A stretch of 64,000 bases of DNA from Annona cherimola (lineage: Eukaryota > Streptophyta > Magnoliopsida > Magnoliales > Annonaceae): contig CM059974.1 in assembly GCA_030490835.1 (NCBI GenBank), positions 1,867,501-1,931,500 of the forward strand, in the 5' to 3' direction. The notes under the pieces were generated by a model. It searched no databases. It was not told the DNA's origin and worked only from the letters and a program-made list of their open reading frames with translations. Of this stretch, positions 1 to 12,099 are shown in pieces. Both the position numbers and the translations under genes were made by a program. Each line of letters opens with the position of its first letter. Within the stretch, counting starts at the first letter, position 1.

Positions 1-323
1 GGCCAAACATCAAAAGACCTTAACCAAATCCTCTCAAGGGCAGTAGACAGCTCCCCTCCTTTTTAACTGCTTGAGCAGAAATGAAAGGGGATGGGAGGGG
101 CGCTGAACAGTTTTGGTGAACTTGAAACTTGTCTGAAAAAAAGTTCGAATGGCACAAAAGCCTTGCACCCAGAAAAAAGGCACACAATAGCACACCCTGG
201 GTGCAAAAATGTGAGATGTGCCTCACCTTCAGGCATTAGGCCTTGTGACTAGAAACTAGGATCAGAAAAAAAAAAATAAACAAAAACAACTGAGAAACAA
301 AATGATCAAAATCATCATCTTGC

Positions 324-3300
324 CTGTGGTGAGAGATTCCCCACATAAAGGTTAGTTGTCTGTGGATCCCCATCATCAAATGACCCAGGAAGCTTTCCAC
401 TTGGATCAAAATCATCTGGTAGCTCATCAAAGCGGCTATGTGACTGCATAAAGAAAACTATCAGACTTTCAAATTTTATGATTTCCAAGAGGGAGAAAAA
501 TCAGGTTTTCAAATTTTGATTTCTAACCTACAAAAAACATCCCTATCTCAAGCACCATCAATTTCAGGATTGTTCAACGAAATTCTTCCACATTTGGACC
601 AACCAAAGATGATTGACAACTATCATACTTAGCAATATACTTGCAGTTAAAATACTTCAAAACTTTTTTGATCAGAGGCTTGTATGGTCCCAAAATTTAA
701 ATGTGTACAAAACTGTGTATAAAATTCAAAAAATATTACTTCCATTGATTTAACCAAAATGTTGGAATGTCATAAAAATTTTAAGACGTGCATCCATGTA
801 GCCATGTAGAAGGAACACTATCGAACATAAATAAAATAAAATAAAGAATTTCATGAGGGTCTGTTGACTCTTGAACAAGTGAATTTTTTGTCCCACTTAA
901 GATTATTTATGCAATTGTTTTTGTAGGTTCCAAGCTAAACAAGCAGTGTAAAGTATGACGAAATTGGCAAAGATGGACAGATCCCACAGAAATGTCAACT
1001 GAACCACATAGATGTTTATATGTGGCTACGTGCACCTCCCTGAAAGATTCCTAACGTAAAAGAAATGTCCAAGTTAAATGAACTAAAGAAACCTATATTG
1101 CATTATCAGAAAAGTGCACCAACCCATATGAGCCATGAGATGAAAAAGATCTGTAAGCCTAAATGAACAAAGGACACAACGTCATAAAAGTGCTACAAAA
1201 TTAGAAGGACAATGCCATACATGTGAAAGTCCACCCATAAGAAGTCCTAAACAGAATAGAATGAGTGAAAATCTATAGAAAGCAGACACACACAGAGAAT
1301 GAAAATGCACACAAACAAGAATTGAATTGAATAGAATGGAACAAGTGAACAACTATAGAAAGTGTGGATACTAGTCAAGCAAGCATACACAAGCAGAATA
1401 GAATAAAATGAGCTACCACGCATGCACAAACACAAGAACAATATGGCATAACAAAACACACGCACAGAAGAAAAGGGTAGAACAAGCAACCAACTATCGG
1501 TAGTAGATCCATAAAACTTAAGATTTGGAAAAAAACATATGATTACTAATCAAACTCCACATCTTTCATTTAGAGGGCATATGAGAAACAACAGATACCA
1601 CAACTTACACCAGAATTTTCGCTGTGTCGTCCCTCGCGCCAATGTTCACGGTCCTGATTGCGCTTCTCCCTCAGTTCCTGCTCAAGCTTAAGCTCCTCCA
1701 TGAAGTGATCTATATTCCGTGATTTTCCCTTGTCCCTGTCCTTTGGTTTTTCCTCTTCTTTCTGCAAGTTCATTTATCCACCGTAAGCTAATTAAATATA
1801 ATAGAAAACAGGGAAGTTGACTTGTACAAAGAAGAAAATCAAGTGCGCGCAAAACCAATCAAAGATCATGTTTGGAGTCAAGAAAAACAAGTGCTTCAAG
1901 ATCAACAAATACATTCGTGGCAGTCAGTGAATTTAGTAGATTTATCAGTTACGCAGAAAGGAAAAGCAAAAAAATGGACTGGGGTTTTACTAGTTAGATC
2001 TAAAAGGGCACATGACAACAGAAATAAAAGATTGTCGGTTGCATGGATAAAAGATATAAATGAAAACGGTATTGAAGGCTAAAATACCAGCAAAACCAGT
2101 AGCAAAATTAAGAGTAACCAACAAGAATTCTCAATAACAATTCCACATTTACACTTGCACTTCGGTGAATAAATGAAGATGAAGCCCAAAAGATAAGAAA
2201 CAATGCATTCTGACCTTCTCAGATTCCCTTCCTTTACTTGCCATGGGAGGAGGTATGAAAGATGGCACATACCTGCATGATTAAAACTTAATTCTAACTT
2301 CATGATCATGGAAGATGCCTATGAGCATAAAAATATTAAAAAAAGTGAAGGAAAATAATCAATATTACGGATATATCAAAACTCATCAATCGTGAACTTG
2401 TGATTAGTGAACCACTTATTGAGAACTAGCAAGTAAAATATGAAATGCTCAGGCAGAGTTGTTTTTCATTGCAAAGAACCAGCATGTCTTGTGTAAACAC
2501 TAGCAAGCAGATAACTCAGGACAATGACCTAAACTGCATGCATGGCCCGAATTTTTATTTTGGAAAGAAATCTTTCAAACAAAAATAAAGAACAAAAGAG
2601 GAATAACAAGAGATTTTCATGATAACTGAAAAGAACGAAAAGAAAAACCAGGAACACTTCCATGAAACCCCTCTTCTATGTAACCCCTTCTATTTTTAAT
2701 ATTTTGATGCTTGATGGAAAATCCATTCCATCAATTGTGTTTAGCATCATTTATAATATCTTGAAAACCCTTTCGTTTTCCTAATATAATTGTGCACAGT
2801 CTAATATGCAAATGTGTAAAATCGATATAATAAAATCATTTAATGTTAAATATCAATTTTAAAGTTGTATTTTCAACATCTAAAACATCATTCCTATGTG
2901 GATAAATGATTTTATAAAGTATTACAACAATCCATTATATATGTAAATGGATATAAGCATTTTTCACAAGTTACAAGAATATATATATTTTTCGGCAAAC
3001 ATGACCCATGCACATATTTGATCTAGAAGAAACTTGTTCTCTCAAGTAAACAAATTATATTAAATATAATGAATGAATTGGATTTCCCATCGAGTATCAA
3101 AATCTTAAAATTTGAAGGGGTTACATGGAAACACTTTTGTGTAAACTAGTTAAATATAAGCGGGCCCAACGGGAAATAAAAATATATTTGCTAGGAGCTA
3201 TCATGCTCTCTTCCACAAGAAACTTAAAAGACAAAACAATTTAATTACAGTATGCGGATCAACTCATAGAATTCCTAGTAAATCTGGAAACAGCTTAGGG

Positions 3301-6300
3301 AATTGATTGGTCAAGAAAACTCAGATTGTAAAGTAATGATTGTGCGCTTCTTTTCAAAGAGGAAAATGGTACACATTTGAAAATATTTGGAAATGTCGAA
3401 TCTGCTGATTTGCAAAAGATTATCCATCTTAGAATAGATGAACATGCTTTCTACTTACTGACTCTTGCAGATGATAAAGGAAGGAGCCTAAAGGCTAGAG
3501 GCTGTGATGATAGCCTCCTGGACGAATTAGAGGTCATACTAAAGAAATAAAAAGATGTGTTCATTGAAACCCCTGCGGATCGCCTCCAAAACAAGAGCTC
3601 AACAATCAGATTAACTCAGTCCCCAGACTACATACTACCAACATCAGACTTTACTGCTATCTATTCAACCAAAAGAGAGTTGGAGAAAATTGTCAAGGAA
3701 CTATTGCAACAAGGATATATCCAACCAAGTGTCAATCCCTTCTCCTCCCCAGTCCTCTTGGTAAAGAGGAAGGACAGACCTTGAAGATTTAGCATATAAA
3801 ATTCCACTTCTGAACCGAATTACAATCAAAGAGAAGTTTCCCATGCTGGTAACTAAAAAGCTCCCTGGGCTTAGGATTTCCTCCAAGTTGGACTTAAATC
3901 CAGTACCACCACAAAGGAGTGAAAACTGACCACATGCCTGAGAAAGCTTCCTTCCTACCACAGCCATTTGCACAACTAATTTCACGGTGACATTTCAAGT
4001 ATCAACATTCACATATTCAAACCATATCTAAGAATATTTTCATTCATCTTCTTTCATAAGACTAACTAATTTCATAGTGACATTTCGAGCATCAATTATT
4101 CACATTTTTAAACTGTATCAGAGAATATTTTTGTAGACCAAAAAAAGCATGGATGAAAGGAATTAAACAATATATGAAAACATTAAAGATTACTGAAAAT
4201 TTAATTGCTGATAGTCAAGCATGGCATATCAGAATCCATGCAGCTGACTCCACTTAGGAGGGAAAGGGCTTGTGATGATGATGATCTGAGAATATTTTTA
4301 TTCATCTTCTTTTATAGTACACTTATCTATAAGAGGAGACAGAAGCAACTGATTCCACTTGAGACCATCGAACAGATCTACTATTTGGGTCAGATAATGC
4401 AATCTGACCATGTTACAGTAAATCCCGATAAGATCAGACAGGTAGTTGAGTTGCCTATTCTGAAAAATGTCACCAAGGCAGGAATTTATTGGGGTTAGTG
4501 GCTGCTACAAGCACTTGCAAAGGATTTTAGGAAGACTGCTAATCCACTGAGTGGAATATTGAACAAGAATGTGCATAAGTGGTATATGAATGCGCGAGAG
4601 GCCTTCAAGCAAAAAATTCATGTTTGACGAAGACTGTGCTTCCTTGCCTGATTTCTCCCTTCCTAAGGCCATTGAATGTAATTCTGCCAAAATTGAGCTT
4701 AGTTCTGTGTTGATGTAAAACAGCCATCCTATAACCTAACAAAAGGGTGCTACTGAAGAAGGCTTGATCCAATTTTATTTACGAGAATGAGCTTGTGGCC
4801 ATTGCTTTGCTAATGGAAAATGGTGACCATATCTGATCTGTAGCTCTGTTACTATCCAGACTGATCATTGGATTCTAAAAGAACTTTTAGACCAGCAGGT
4901 TGAAACTCCAACCCAACAGATGTGGCTCACCAAGCTATTCAGTTATGATTTCACCAAAGACTGGTAAGCCTCACCAACTAGTAGACAGGCACACAAAATG
5001 CAAAAGCTTAGGATAATTGTATCTTCCAAAGTACTGAATTAAAAGAAGCTGCTAACCGGGTTTCACAATTAGAGAGGATTTGGAATGCAGCGGTACAGGT
5101 CAAGTGGAAATGACAGATGAACTATGCAACAGAAGTTGTTCTATATTTGTTGATTCATATTACCTGGCAGACATGCATAGATGTCCAACATGCTACACAA
5201 ACAAAGGAGGGCACTCCTGTGGTTTCGAGACCTATCAGTTGATTGCTTTAGTATTTTATTAGAATAGAATGAGAATGGATGTCTGAATTTGGCAATATGT
5301 TGCTGCTGGTGAGTTTTCCAGCCACTGGAAAAGTGTACATAATGAGCCATCATGATTGCTACAGCAAACACCTTTACCTTAGTAGATCTGTAAAACGGTC
5401 ATTACGTATTTCCTTACTGCATTGTGCATTTTGAATGGCAAATCCACCATCTACGTGGTGGCTAATTGGCTATTGATGCTCTATGATGGCAGATGGGTGA
5501 AAAGACAAGAGAGGCTCTAATTGAATTGCCATTAACAGACAATGGTCGCTATATCCAAAGATGCCCCTTCCTTTGTAAATGCTAGTGACAAGATGTATTG
5601 ATTGTTGGATTAATTTGGACCACAAAAAATAGAGAAGCAAATTTCACCCAAGTTCACGAGTATTGTCACAGCAAATAAACAATATTTTTTTATTTTATTC
5701 TAATTAAGCATTATTATTACACTTCCACATTTGTTTTAAATCCTATAAATATTTAATTTTATGGCTTTTAGGTAAGTTGTTGGAGCTTGGAGATGAAATA
5801 TCCTCAACAGCATTGGTTGCAATGTGGTACCAAATGCTAGAAGTAATTCAGATTTAATGCTAGCAGCTACTCAAAAGTTGGCACATTTCAATAGAAATAG
5901 ATAATCCATTTGTCCTAAATGGTTATATGCTTATTGTGCAAGAGTTATGCACTAAATATAGGATTTGTTAGAGAAGTGATAAAGCTTTTGATGAACATTT
6001 TTGGCATAAAAAATTTTGAAAAGGGAGAAAATAATGTAACATGATAGGGGTAATGATGAAGAGTAAAGAAAATAAAGTTAAAATACATCGGTTAGATGTA
6101 TGAGTAAATGTGTAAAAATAATTGAAAAGTATAGTAGTTGTATAGGAAGAAATGAAAAAATAATTTAAAAAAAATATGGTAATTGTAAATAACAAAATGT
6201 TTTACTTTGAAATGTTTTTGATGTAAACAAACGCCCCATAGTAACTAGTAAGGAACAGGCCAAAGAGAGATGCCCACTATTTGCAGCTCCAATGGAGGTG

Positions 6301-8619
6301 AGAATTTCACAAACATTAGAAAGAGAAAATCTTGCTAATTTCATTGAAATATTCCACTCAATATAAAAACCAAAAAAGTAAAGATAAGAAATTTTCAATG
6401 AAAGTTTAGAATAAATAATGATAAAGATAAACATACTTAAAGAATTAAAAACACTTTAAATGCTATCACATAACATAAGTAATGAAAACACACCTGTCAC
6501 ATTAAAATATACTCATCATGAATTTTTTTTAACCTGAAGAAATTGTTATGTGTTGCATTTAAAATATCAATTTAAAAAAAAATTTTGATTTGTCATAGGC
6601 AATTTTGCTTGTGGAAACAATAAAACAGCAAAGCATTTAAAAGGTTCAACAAAGTGTTAAAAACAACATAACAACAAACGCTAAAACGAATACCTTAATA
6701 TTGTTGTTTAGTATTTAAAAACTGTATTTATTAGTGTTAAATATCTTAATAAAAATATTCCAAAAAGTTGAAAAAATAATATCTAAGAAATTGCAAAATA
6801 TTTTTTAAACAAATTTCGAAAAAGCAATATCCCAAAATTGCACCATGCTTAAAAAAAAACTATATTTTTGCCATCCGTGTGGTAGAATTTAAAAAAACAA
6901 AAAAGTCCATTTGATCAAAGCAATAACACATTAATGTTGTTAAGCATGGGAACCTAACAAGTCAAAAAAGGTAGAATTGAGGACAAAAATAGAAAGGAAG
7001 CCCAAAACAGAATATTGAGTAAGTAATAGTGTTTCACAGCCAAGCTTGAACCTTCTTCTCCACCCGAATTCAATTTATGTTGCTGAAAACTCCTTCCCGT
7101 CAACTTGGAAACCAACTTCCACAAACCTACTCACAAATGCAACTCCAAAAATGGTTGTTGGAATCTATGAACTTCAACAAACAAGCTTCTCTGTGCTGCA
7201 AGACGTTCAGCCTAAAATTGATTCAACCAATTATTTGATGCAAGATTCCAAGATTGTTTCGGAAATGAGAAGGTTTCCCATCATCTGTTCACAACTTTTC
7301 CCCATCTGATTATATTAAATCTCCACAAAATTAGCAAGAAAAGTCCACATCTTGATATTCAAAGGAAAATATCTAACCTCAAAAGCTTATCGTAACCAAA
7401 AAAACAATAACTTGGCAATATTATGTCATCGGATGATCAGACCAAAAATTTTGGCAGCAATATCGCCAAAATTTTTGGTTTTGCAAACACTGGAGTTGCT
7501 TAGGCCTACAAAGACAAGATTTGCAATTACTTTCATCACTCTTTCTAACATTCAATATCAGAACAAATAGTATGGCAAGTGTGGTGCCATGTGTGATTGA
7601 AATATTAGATCAACAATTGGAAGAATATGGGTAAACAGTTCTAAGAAAACATATAGGGATAAATAATCTAAAAGATAAAAACAATTATCCAAATGTTGGC
7701 ATAATGATTTTAAAAAGGGGATATATGTAGTTGGATTGTAGAATGCAGTGTAAAGGCGGGGGTGAAGTAGTGATTACACAGGTGTATAGTCATCCAAACA
7801 CACTATCAGTTTTTAAGAATAGTTCATTCAATGTAATGATTCCAGCTATACATCATAACAGCTGGGTTTATTTTTAACAATGAAAGCTAAACAAACTGCA
7901 CTGTAACTTAACGCATGCTGTTTATTTTTAGTAATGAAAAATAAACTTCTATGGAGACAGCTATATACATGTAATCATGCTATTTGAGCTAGTTCCATAC
8001 AAGTAACCATATTGGAGAAAACACAAATCATTGAGCGAGCATTTCAGCCTGATTGAATGAATGCAAAGACTTCGTTCTACAAACATGAAATATGGCCATC
8101 ACCAAGATTCCACATTTAAGAATCAAGTACTTCAATTTACCTACTCCCCTTCTTTGGAACAGATACCCCATCTTTGGAATTTCCACCTGCGATTGTTGAA
8201 TGAATAAGAAGGTCCATATTTTTATTAACACCCTCATGCAATAAGAACCACTCATATATCCAATGCGAAATGGAAAAAGAAAATGTTAAAAAAAAAAGAA
8301 CGAATAATAAAAAAATGTTCAAACAATCACCTTCAGAATCAATCTTTGGCTTTTCATTTGGATTAATTGTCCCACCTCTGACAAAAGCCTTTGAACCAGG
8401 AGCACTGTCCCCTTGGAATGATTCAACAAATTCCGCATACAGCCGAGCCGTCTCATCCTCCGCTCTCTGTATAACCATCAGAAAAATAAACAGCCAACTC
8501 AATTGTTAAATGTCAACACTCAAAAGGAAATAAGGACCACCCACCTTCTTTTTTGCCTCTTCCTCCTCCCTATGTTTTTGAAAAGGGGTCTTCTTTCTTG
8601 TAACCGAGAATGAGTTCAT
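324..8619 (-). CDS. RRC1: RRC1/SR140-like U2 snRNP-associated splicing factor, N-terminal part (runs off left edge)
   Basis: Six coding exons join in frame: 8545-8619 (ATG at 8619), 8331-8466, 8141-8186, 2215-2272, 1609-1761 and 324-443, giving 196 residues. The product starts MNSFSVTRKKTPFQKHREEE, then a charged stretch with ESFQGD and FVRGGTINP, a YVPSF-PPP segment, the SRN-ID-FMEELK helix and finally TTNLYVGNLSPQ, which is beta-1/RNP2 of the RRM. The rest (RRM, SURP, CID and RS-like tail) lies beyond base 1. Known family role: plant homolog of human U2SURP/SR140, a nuclear splicing factor needed for phytochrome B signalling in Arabidopsis. Intron lengths are 78, 144, 5,868, 453 and 1,165 bp; the sixth starts with GC instead of GT at 323. 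A TTGTAG acceptor just upstream of the ATG (exon from about 8633) implies a separate 5' UTR exon farther right. Identity is near certain; exon phases all agree. Confidence 0.95.
2660..3128. mobile_element. hAT-like MITE in RRC1 intron 3
   Basis: Terminal inverted repeats of roughly 60 bp are visible. The left arm carries TATGTAACCCCTTC and TGATGGAAAATCC; the right arm carries the reverse complements near 3085-3128. The ends read CCATG...CATGG, with flanks GAACACTT (left) and AAACACTT (right), an 8 bp target duplication with one mismatch, as for hAT elements. No coding capacity. The interior shares short stretches with AT-rich repeats near 14.2, 42.0 and 56.1 kb. Confidence 0.6.
3440..4990 (+). 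mobile_element. Decayed Ty3/gypsy retrotransposon pol remnant (RT-RNase H) in RRC1 intron 3
   Basis: Broken reading frames retain the usual order of a Ty3/gypsy polyprotein. At 3,510-3,780 is the start of reverse transcriptase (VKELLQQGYIQPS, then PFSSPVLLVKRKD). At 3,890-3,990 is a scrambled catalytic-region trace. At 4,380-4,620 is the thumb/connection segment (YLGQIM, then DKIRQVVELP-LKN). At 4,630-4,970 are RNase H traces (LPDFS, then QQMWLTKLFSYDF). Several stops and frameshifts interrupt it, and no flanking LTRs or protease were found; a weak integrase-like trace may reach about 5.4 kb. It is antisense to RRC1 and cannot be functional. Confidence 0.8.
5960..6237 (-). mobile_element. Degenerate Tourist-like MITE copy
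   Basis: The body matches the intact copy at 63,181-63,451 (ATGATAGGGGTAATGATGA, then a GTTAAAATA-GTTAG core and AATTGAAAAGTA-AGTAGTTGTAT). It ends in ACAAACGCCCC instead of AAACACACCC. The left end is eroded and no convincing target duplication remains. Confidence 0.55.
6240..8140. other. Remainder of RRC1 intron 3, no gene seen
   Basis: AT-rich intronic sequence. Short open frames at 7,046-7,309 and 7,352-7,570 show no recognisable motif or codon bias and lie inside a well-supported intron, so they are treated as chance. Confidence 0.6.
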
Positions 8620-9284
8620 TTTTCATCAAAATACTACAAGGCAACAGGCGCAAGCCAATCAATAGATGTCCATTTGATGCTATGAAAAAAAGAAAATGAA
8701 ACCATAAGAATGAGGAGAAAATGAGCAAACGGCCTACAGGAGATTCATCGGATGAATATAAAAACAGTAAGTTTTAGCATATGCAGATGTCAATAGGAAG
8801 ATTTACCAAAATGAATCAGAGAACAGACAATTGTAAGAATTGACAACTCAAGTGTAAAAAACTACTGACCCAAGAATCCTGCTTGACATGAGATGAATTC
8901 CAAAACCCAATCAAAGCATGACCAAGACATAGCTCCCACAACAACTAGCATTTAATAAACCAGAAAATCACCTGTACCCACTGCTTTTGGCTTTTAATAA
9001 TACAAAAAAAGGAACATCAATGACTAAGTCCAAATGCAAACCAAGGATATACATGTCAAGAAGTCCTATTTTGAAAATACAGATCATGAGCTTTCCCTCC
9101 ATCAAGAGGCAGCACAAGTTAAAATTTTCGATTAGCAAGTTAATAAATGAGAGCTGAGGAACGAATAGACTATTCGATGAATGAAACCTAAAACCATCAG
9201 CAGTGGAGCACTAATGCTATTGTTATTGAAAAGCATATAGTTCAGGCGCTTACAATCTCCTTAAGATTTAGCAATACACGACAG

Positions 9285-9535
9285 TAAGGGGACGTTTGGG
9301 CATAAGAAAAGGACTGGAATAAGTTCTCAATTTTTTTGCACGACTTTTATCATAATATGATATTTTAACTACCGACAACCCTATTTTTACACGTTACCAT
9401 CTGAATTTACATTAAGGGGCCGTTTGGGCATAATAAAAGGACTGGAATAAGTTCTAAAAAATTTTGCACGCCTTTTATTATAATATGATATTTTAACTAC
9501 CAACAACCCTATTCTTACACGTTATCGTATGTATT
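9285..9535. repeat. Tandem duplication of a transposon-end-like segment
   Basis: Two direct copies, each about 125 bp, start at about 9,289 and 9,416. Both begin GGGG(A/C)CGTTTGGGCATAA preceded by TAA, and both contain AAAGGACTGGAATAAGTTCT and ATGATATTTTAACTACC. The start resembles a PIF/Harbinger terminal repeat, but no matching inverted end is present, so this may be a duplicated half-element. It lies in the presumed 5' UTR intron of RRC1. Confidence 0.65.
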
Positions 9536-10184
9536 TTCAATCATTATTCTAACTTTTTGTATGAACAGAAATTTTTTTTCATTTTTTTACTCAATTTCTG
9601 ACGATATACATCACATCCCATCATTCTCGCTCTTCTCCATCAATATGCCCTGCTAGTTGCATTTGAATTCCTTTTGTGTTTGCTTGTCTAGATAATTCAT
9701 TGCATCTTCATTCCAAGTGAACCATAAAAGCTAGATTTTAAACACAAAAGAAAAAAACAAGCAACACAGCAAAACAATAATGACATTAACAACAAAACAG
9801 CAATGTAATTCACCGCAAAGAAATTCTAATCTTAATTAAAAAAAAGGGCATTGGAGAAGATGGAAAGTATCATCTTTGGTTAAGTTCAGAAAGGAATTGG
9901 AAGTTGGAATAGTCAACCCCCTATTTGAATGTTAAAATTTTTACATTTTGAACAAGTTCAATCTGGCACACTAGGTACATCTCAAGGTGCAAAAGATGTA
10001 CCTGTGTGTTCTTTGAGCCTAGGCATGTATTTAACAACTATTCATGGTTGGTACCTATATCATTCAAGTTACAACACAAGGATGACCAAACCAGTCTAAC
10101 AGCTCTAACCAATAGCAGTTATGTGAAGTTCAAGATATATGAATGAGAACATTACTAAGGAAAATGTTTGCTTAGAATGCTTCC

Positions 10185-11540
10185 ACCTAGGGGGGTAAAA
10201 TGAGTCGGGTTGACTTCGGTTGGTGTTTCCCAACTCTTATCTTTAATCCTATTTTTCAAACATCGATCCAACCCTAAATTAACCCTATAAAAATTGGTGC
10301 AGTTTGGGTTGCAAATCGGGTTAATGGATTACCCAAATTATTGACACATAACACCATTCAAGGGACAGTAGTTTGATTAAGATTTGGAAAAATTCTCCAT
10401 AACCCATTTCTTTTCTTTTTCTTTTCTCGTGTCTCCATTTTTTGAGCACTCAAGCAAAGCAAGGATTAGCAATAGATACAAACATCAGTCCTTCAACGCA
10501 AGTCATTCAATCATGGATTTCTCCCAGCTATATATCAAGTGCAAACACCATTTCACTTTAACATCTCATTAATTGGCTAATTAATAGGAAGCTAACATTG
10601 CTACTCAAGCAAGTCAGACGTGAATTTACATTTTTCCACCATTAGTGTGGCCCACAGATGAATCCTACGGATTACTCAACAGCAATGTCTACAGCCCAAA
10701 AGGATTGAATGATAGATAGCTGTCATAAACAGCTAAAATATCTCATCTGTATTTTAATAACCCAAGCTTCATTAAACTCATTCCACAACAATAACAACAA
10801 AAATGATTTCTCCCGAACCACGAGAACATTACCAAAGCTAAGAGAAAAGGACTTTCGAAAAATCAGTCTAAAGAAAGTGACCTGCAGGTATAGTCTTGAG
10901 CAACTTCCACAATGGAAAAGAAAGGATCCAATTCCCAACTCTATAAATTCTCCACCATCTATACTAAAATCCCAATTCAATGGGGTAAAAAAAACTGCAA
11001 CAACCCAATTAAACCACAAGAGGGTTAAGAAGCAGCGGGCTGGCCATTATATTCAAATCTTAGGATTTCATTCTCCCACCAACGCAAAAATGGAAGCTTT
11101 GACCAACCATCTCTAGTTCGAAATTTGTGATGTGAAATATGCAGAAAAAATTCGAAGTAGAATTTTCTAAGTGCAGAGAGAGATGGGGAAAAACATAAAA
11201 CAGGTGCGATTATCCTTTCACTGTAAAGGGGGGTAGAGGGAGGCAGTGAGATGACGAAGAGGGAGAAGATCGTGAGGGAATAGGGACAGCAGGATCGGAA
11301 GCATACGAGACAGTGAACCAAGGAAACACGAGCGGCTAGGGATGTAAATCAGGTCAGATTGACTCTGGTTGAGGTAAATTCAGCTCTAAAGCGCTTATAA
11401 AAAATCTTAACCCTACTTTTAATCATATTTTTCACACATTAACCCAACTCTATTTTAACCGTACAGAAATCGGTTCGGTTCGGGTTGAAAATCAAGCTAC
11501 TAGTTTGCTACAATTATTGGTGATAGTTAGGCTCTTGTTG
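10185..11540 (+). repeat. Two related hAT-like repeat fragments (10,190-10,345 and 11,336-11,535)
   Basis: The first fragment starts TAGGGGGGTAAAATGAGTCG and the second TAGGGATGTAAATCAGGTC. Both continue with a shared run (TTTTAATC-TATTTTTCA-ACAT, then CAACCCTA or CAACTCTA, then TCGGGTTAATG or TCGGTTCGGGTT). The TAGGGRTG start is typical of hAT termini. Neither shows a clear right end. Between them, 10,350-11,330 has a CT-rich patch on the minus strand (11,150-11,330) that may be transcribed leader of RRC1. Confidence 0.5.
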
Positions 11541-11648
11541 ACATAATTTTCTAAAATAACAACACTCCCATATAATCCAAGCATATACAAATGATAGCTA
11601 TTTATTTTTTATGGAAAAATGATATCTTTGAAATTAAAATAATTATAC

Positions 11649-12090
11649 CTCGCGGCAACACAGCCCAGCAGCGACAACAAGGCAGTCCCCAGTCAGCGAC
11701 AACAAGGCAGCAGGCAGTGGCGGAACAGGGAAGAGGGGAGAGGGAGGGAAAGGGGAAGAAGAAGAACGGGAGCCAGCAGTGGCGGAAGAGGAAACCGGAG
11801 GAGGAGATACACAGCGGGAGGGAGGGAGGGAGGGAAGGAGAAATCGCCGTAGTGCGAGCTGTCGTGAGGGAGTAAGAAGATAAATCGTTGGGAGAGGAGA
11901 AAGTGCCGGCAGCAAGAGGGAGAGGGAAAGCGTACGACGACGAGACTGCAAGAGGGAGAGGGAAGCGTGCGGCAGCTCCGACAGCCGGCAGCGAGCGGGA
12001 GAGAGAGGGCGGCAGCGACGCTGCGTGCTAAAGAGGGGCGTCGGGATTAGGAAATGAGGTCGGAACCCCACCTTCGGCCTTTTAAAGGTG
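11649..12090 (-). promoter_or_regulatory. Candidate promoter and 5' UTR exon of the RRC1 gene
   Basis: Read on the minus strand, a TATA-like TTTAAAAGG (12,077-12,086) is followed by about 400 bp of CT-rich, GC-rich leader with runs of TCCCTCCC, ending GCGAG before a good donor GTATAA at 11,648. This would pair with the TTGTAG acceptor just upstream of the RRC1 ATG. The open frame across it (142 codons of Pro, Ser, Leu and Arg) is low complexity and not believed to be coding. An alternative leader is the CT-rich stretch at 11,150-11,330. Confidence 0.35.
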
Positions 12091-12099
12091 CATGTACAA

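Noticed and set aside
3557..4498. Intact retrotransposon in RRC1
   Set aside because: Multiple stops and frameshifts; no LTR pair, protease or complete integrase.
10709..11116. 135-codon plus-strand frame
   Set aside because: No family or codon bias, and it lies in the presumed RRC1 5' intron opposite a CT-rich patch.
11643..12071. 142-codon Pro/Ser/Leu/Arg-rich minus-strand frame
   Set aside because: Low-complexity CT-rich leader sequence with no recognisable domain, better explained as 5' UTR.
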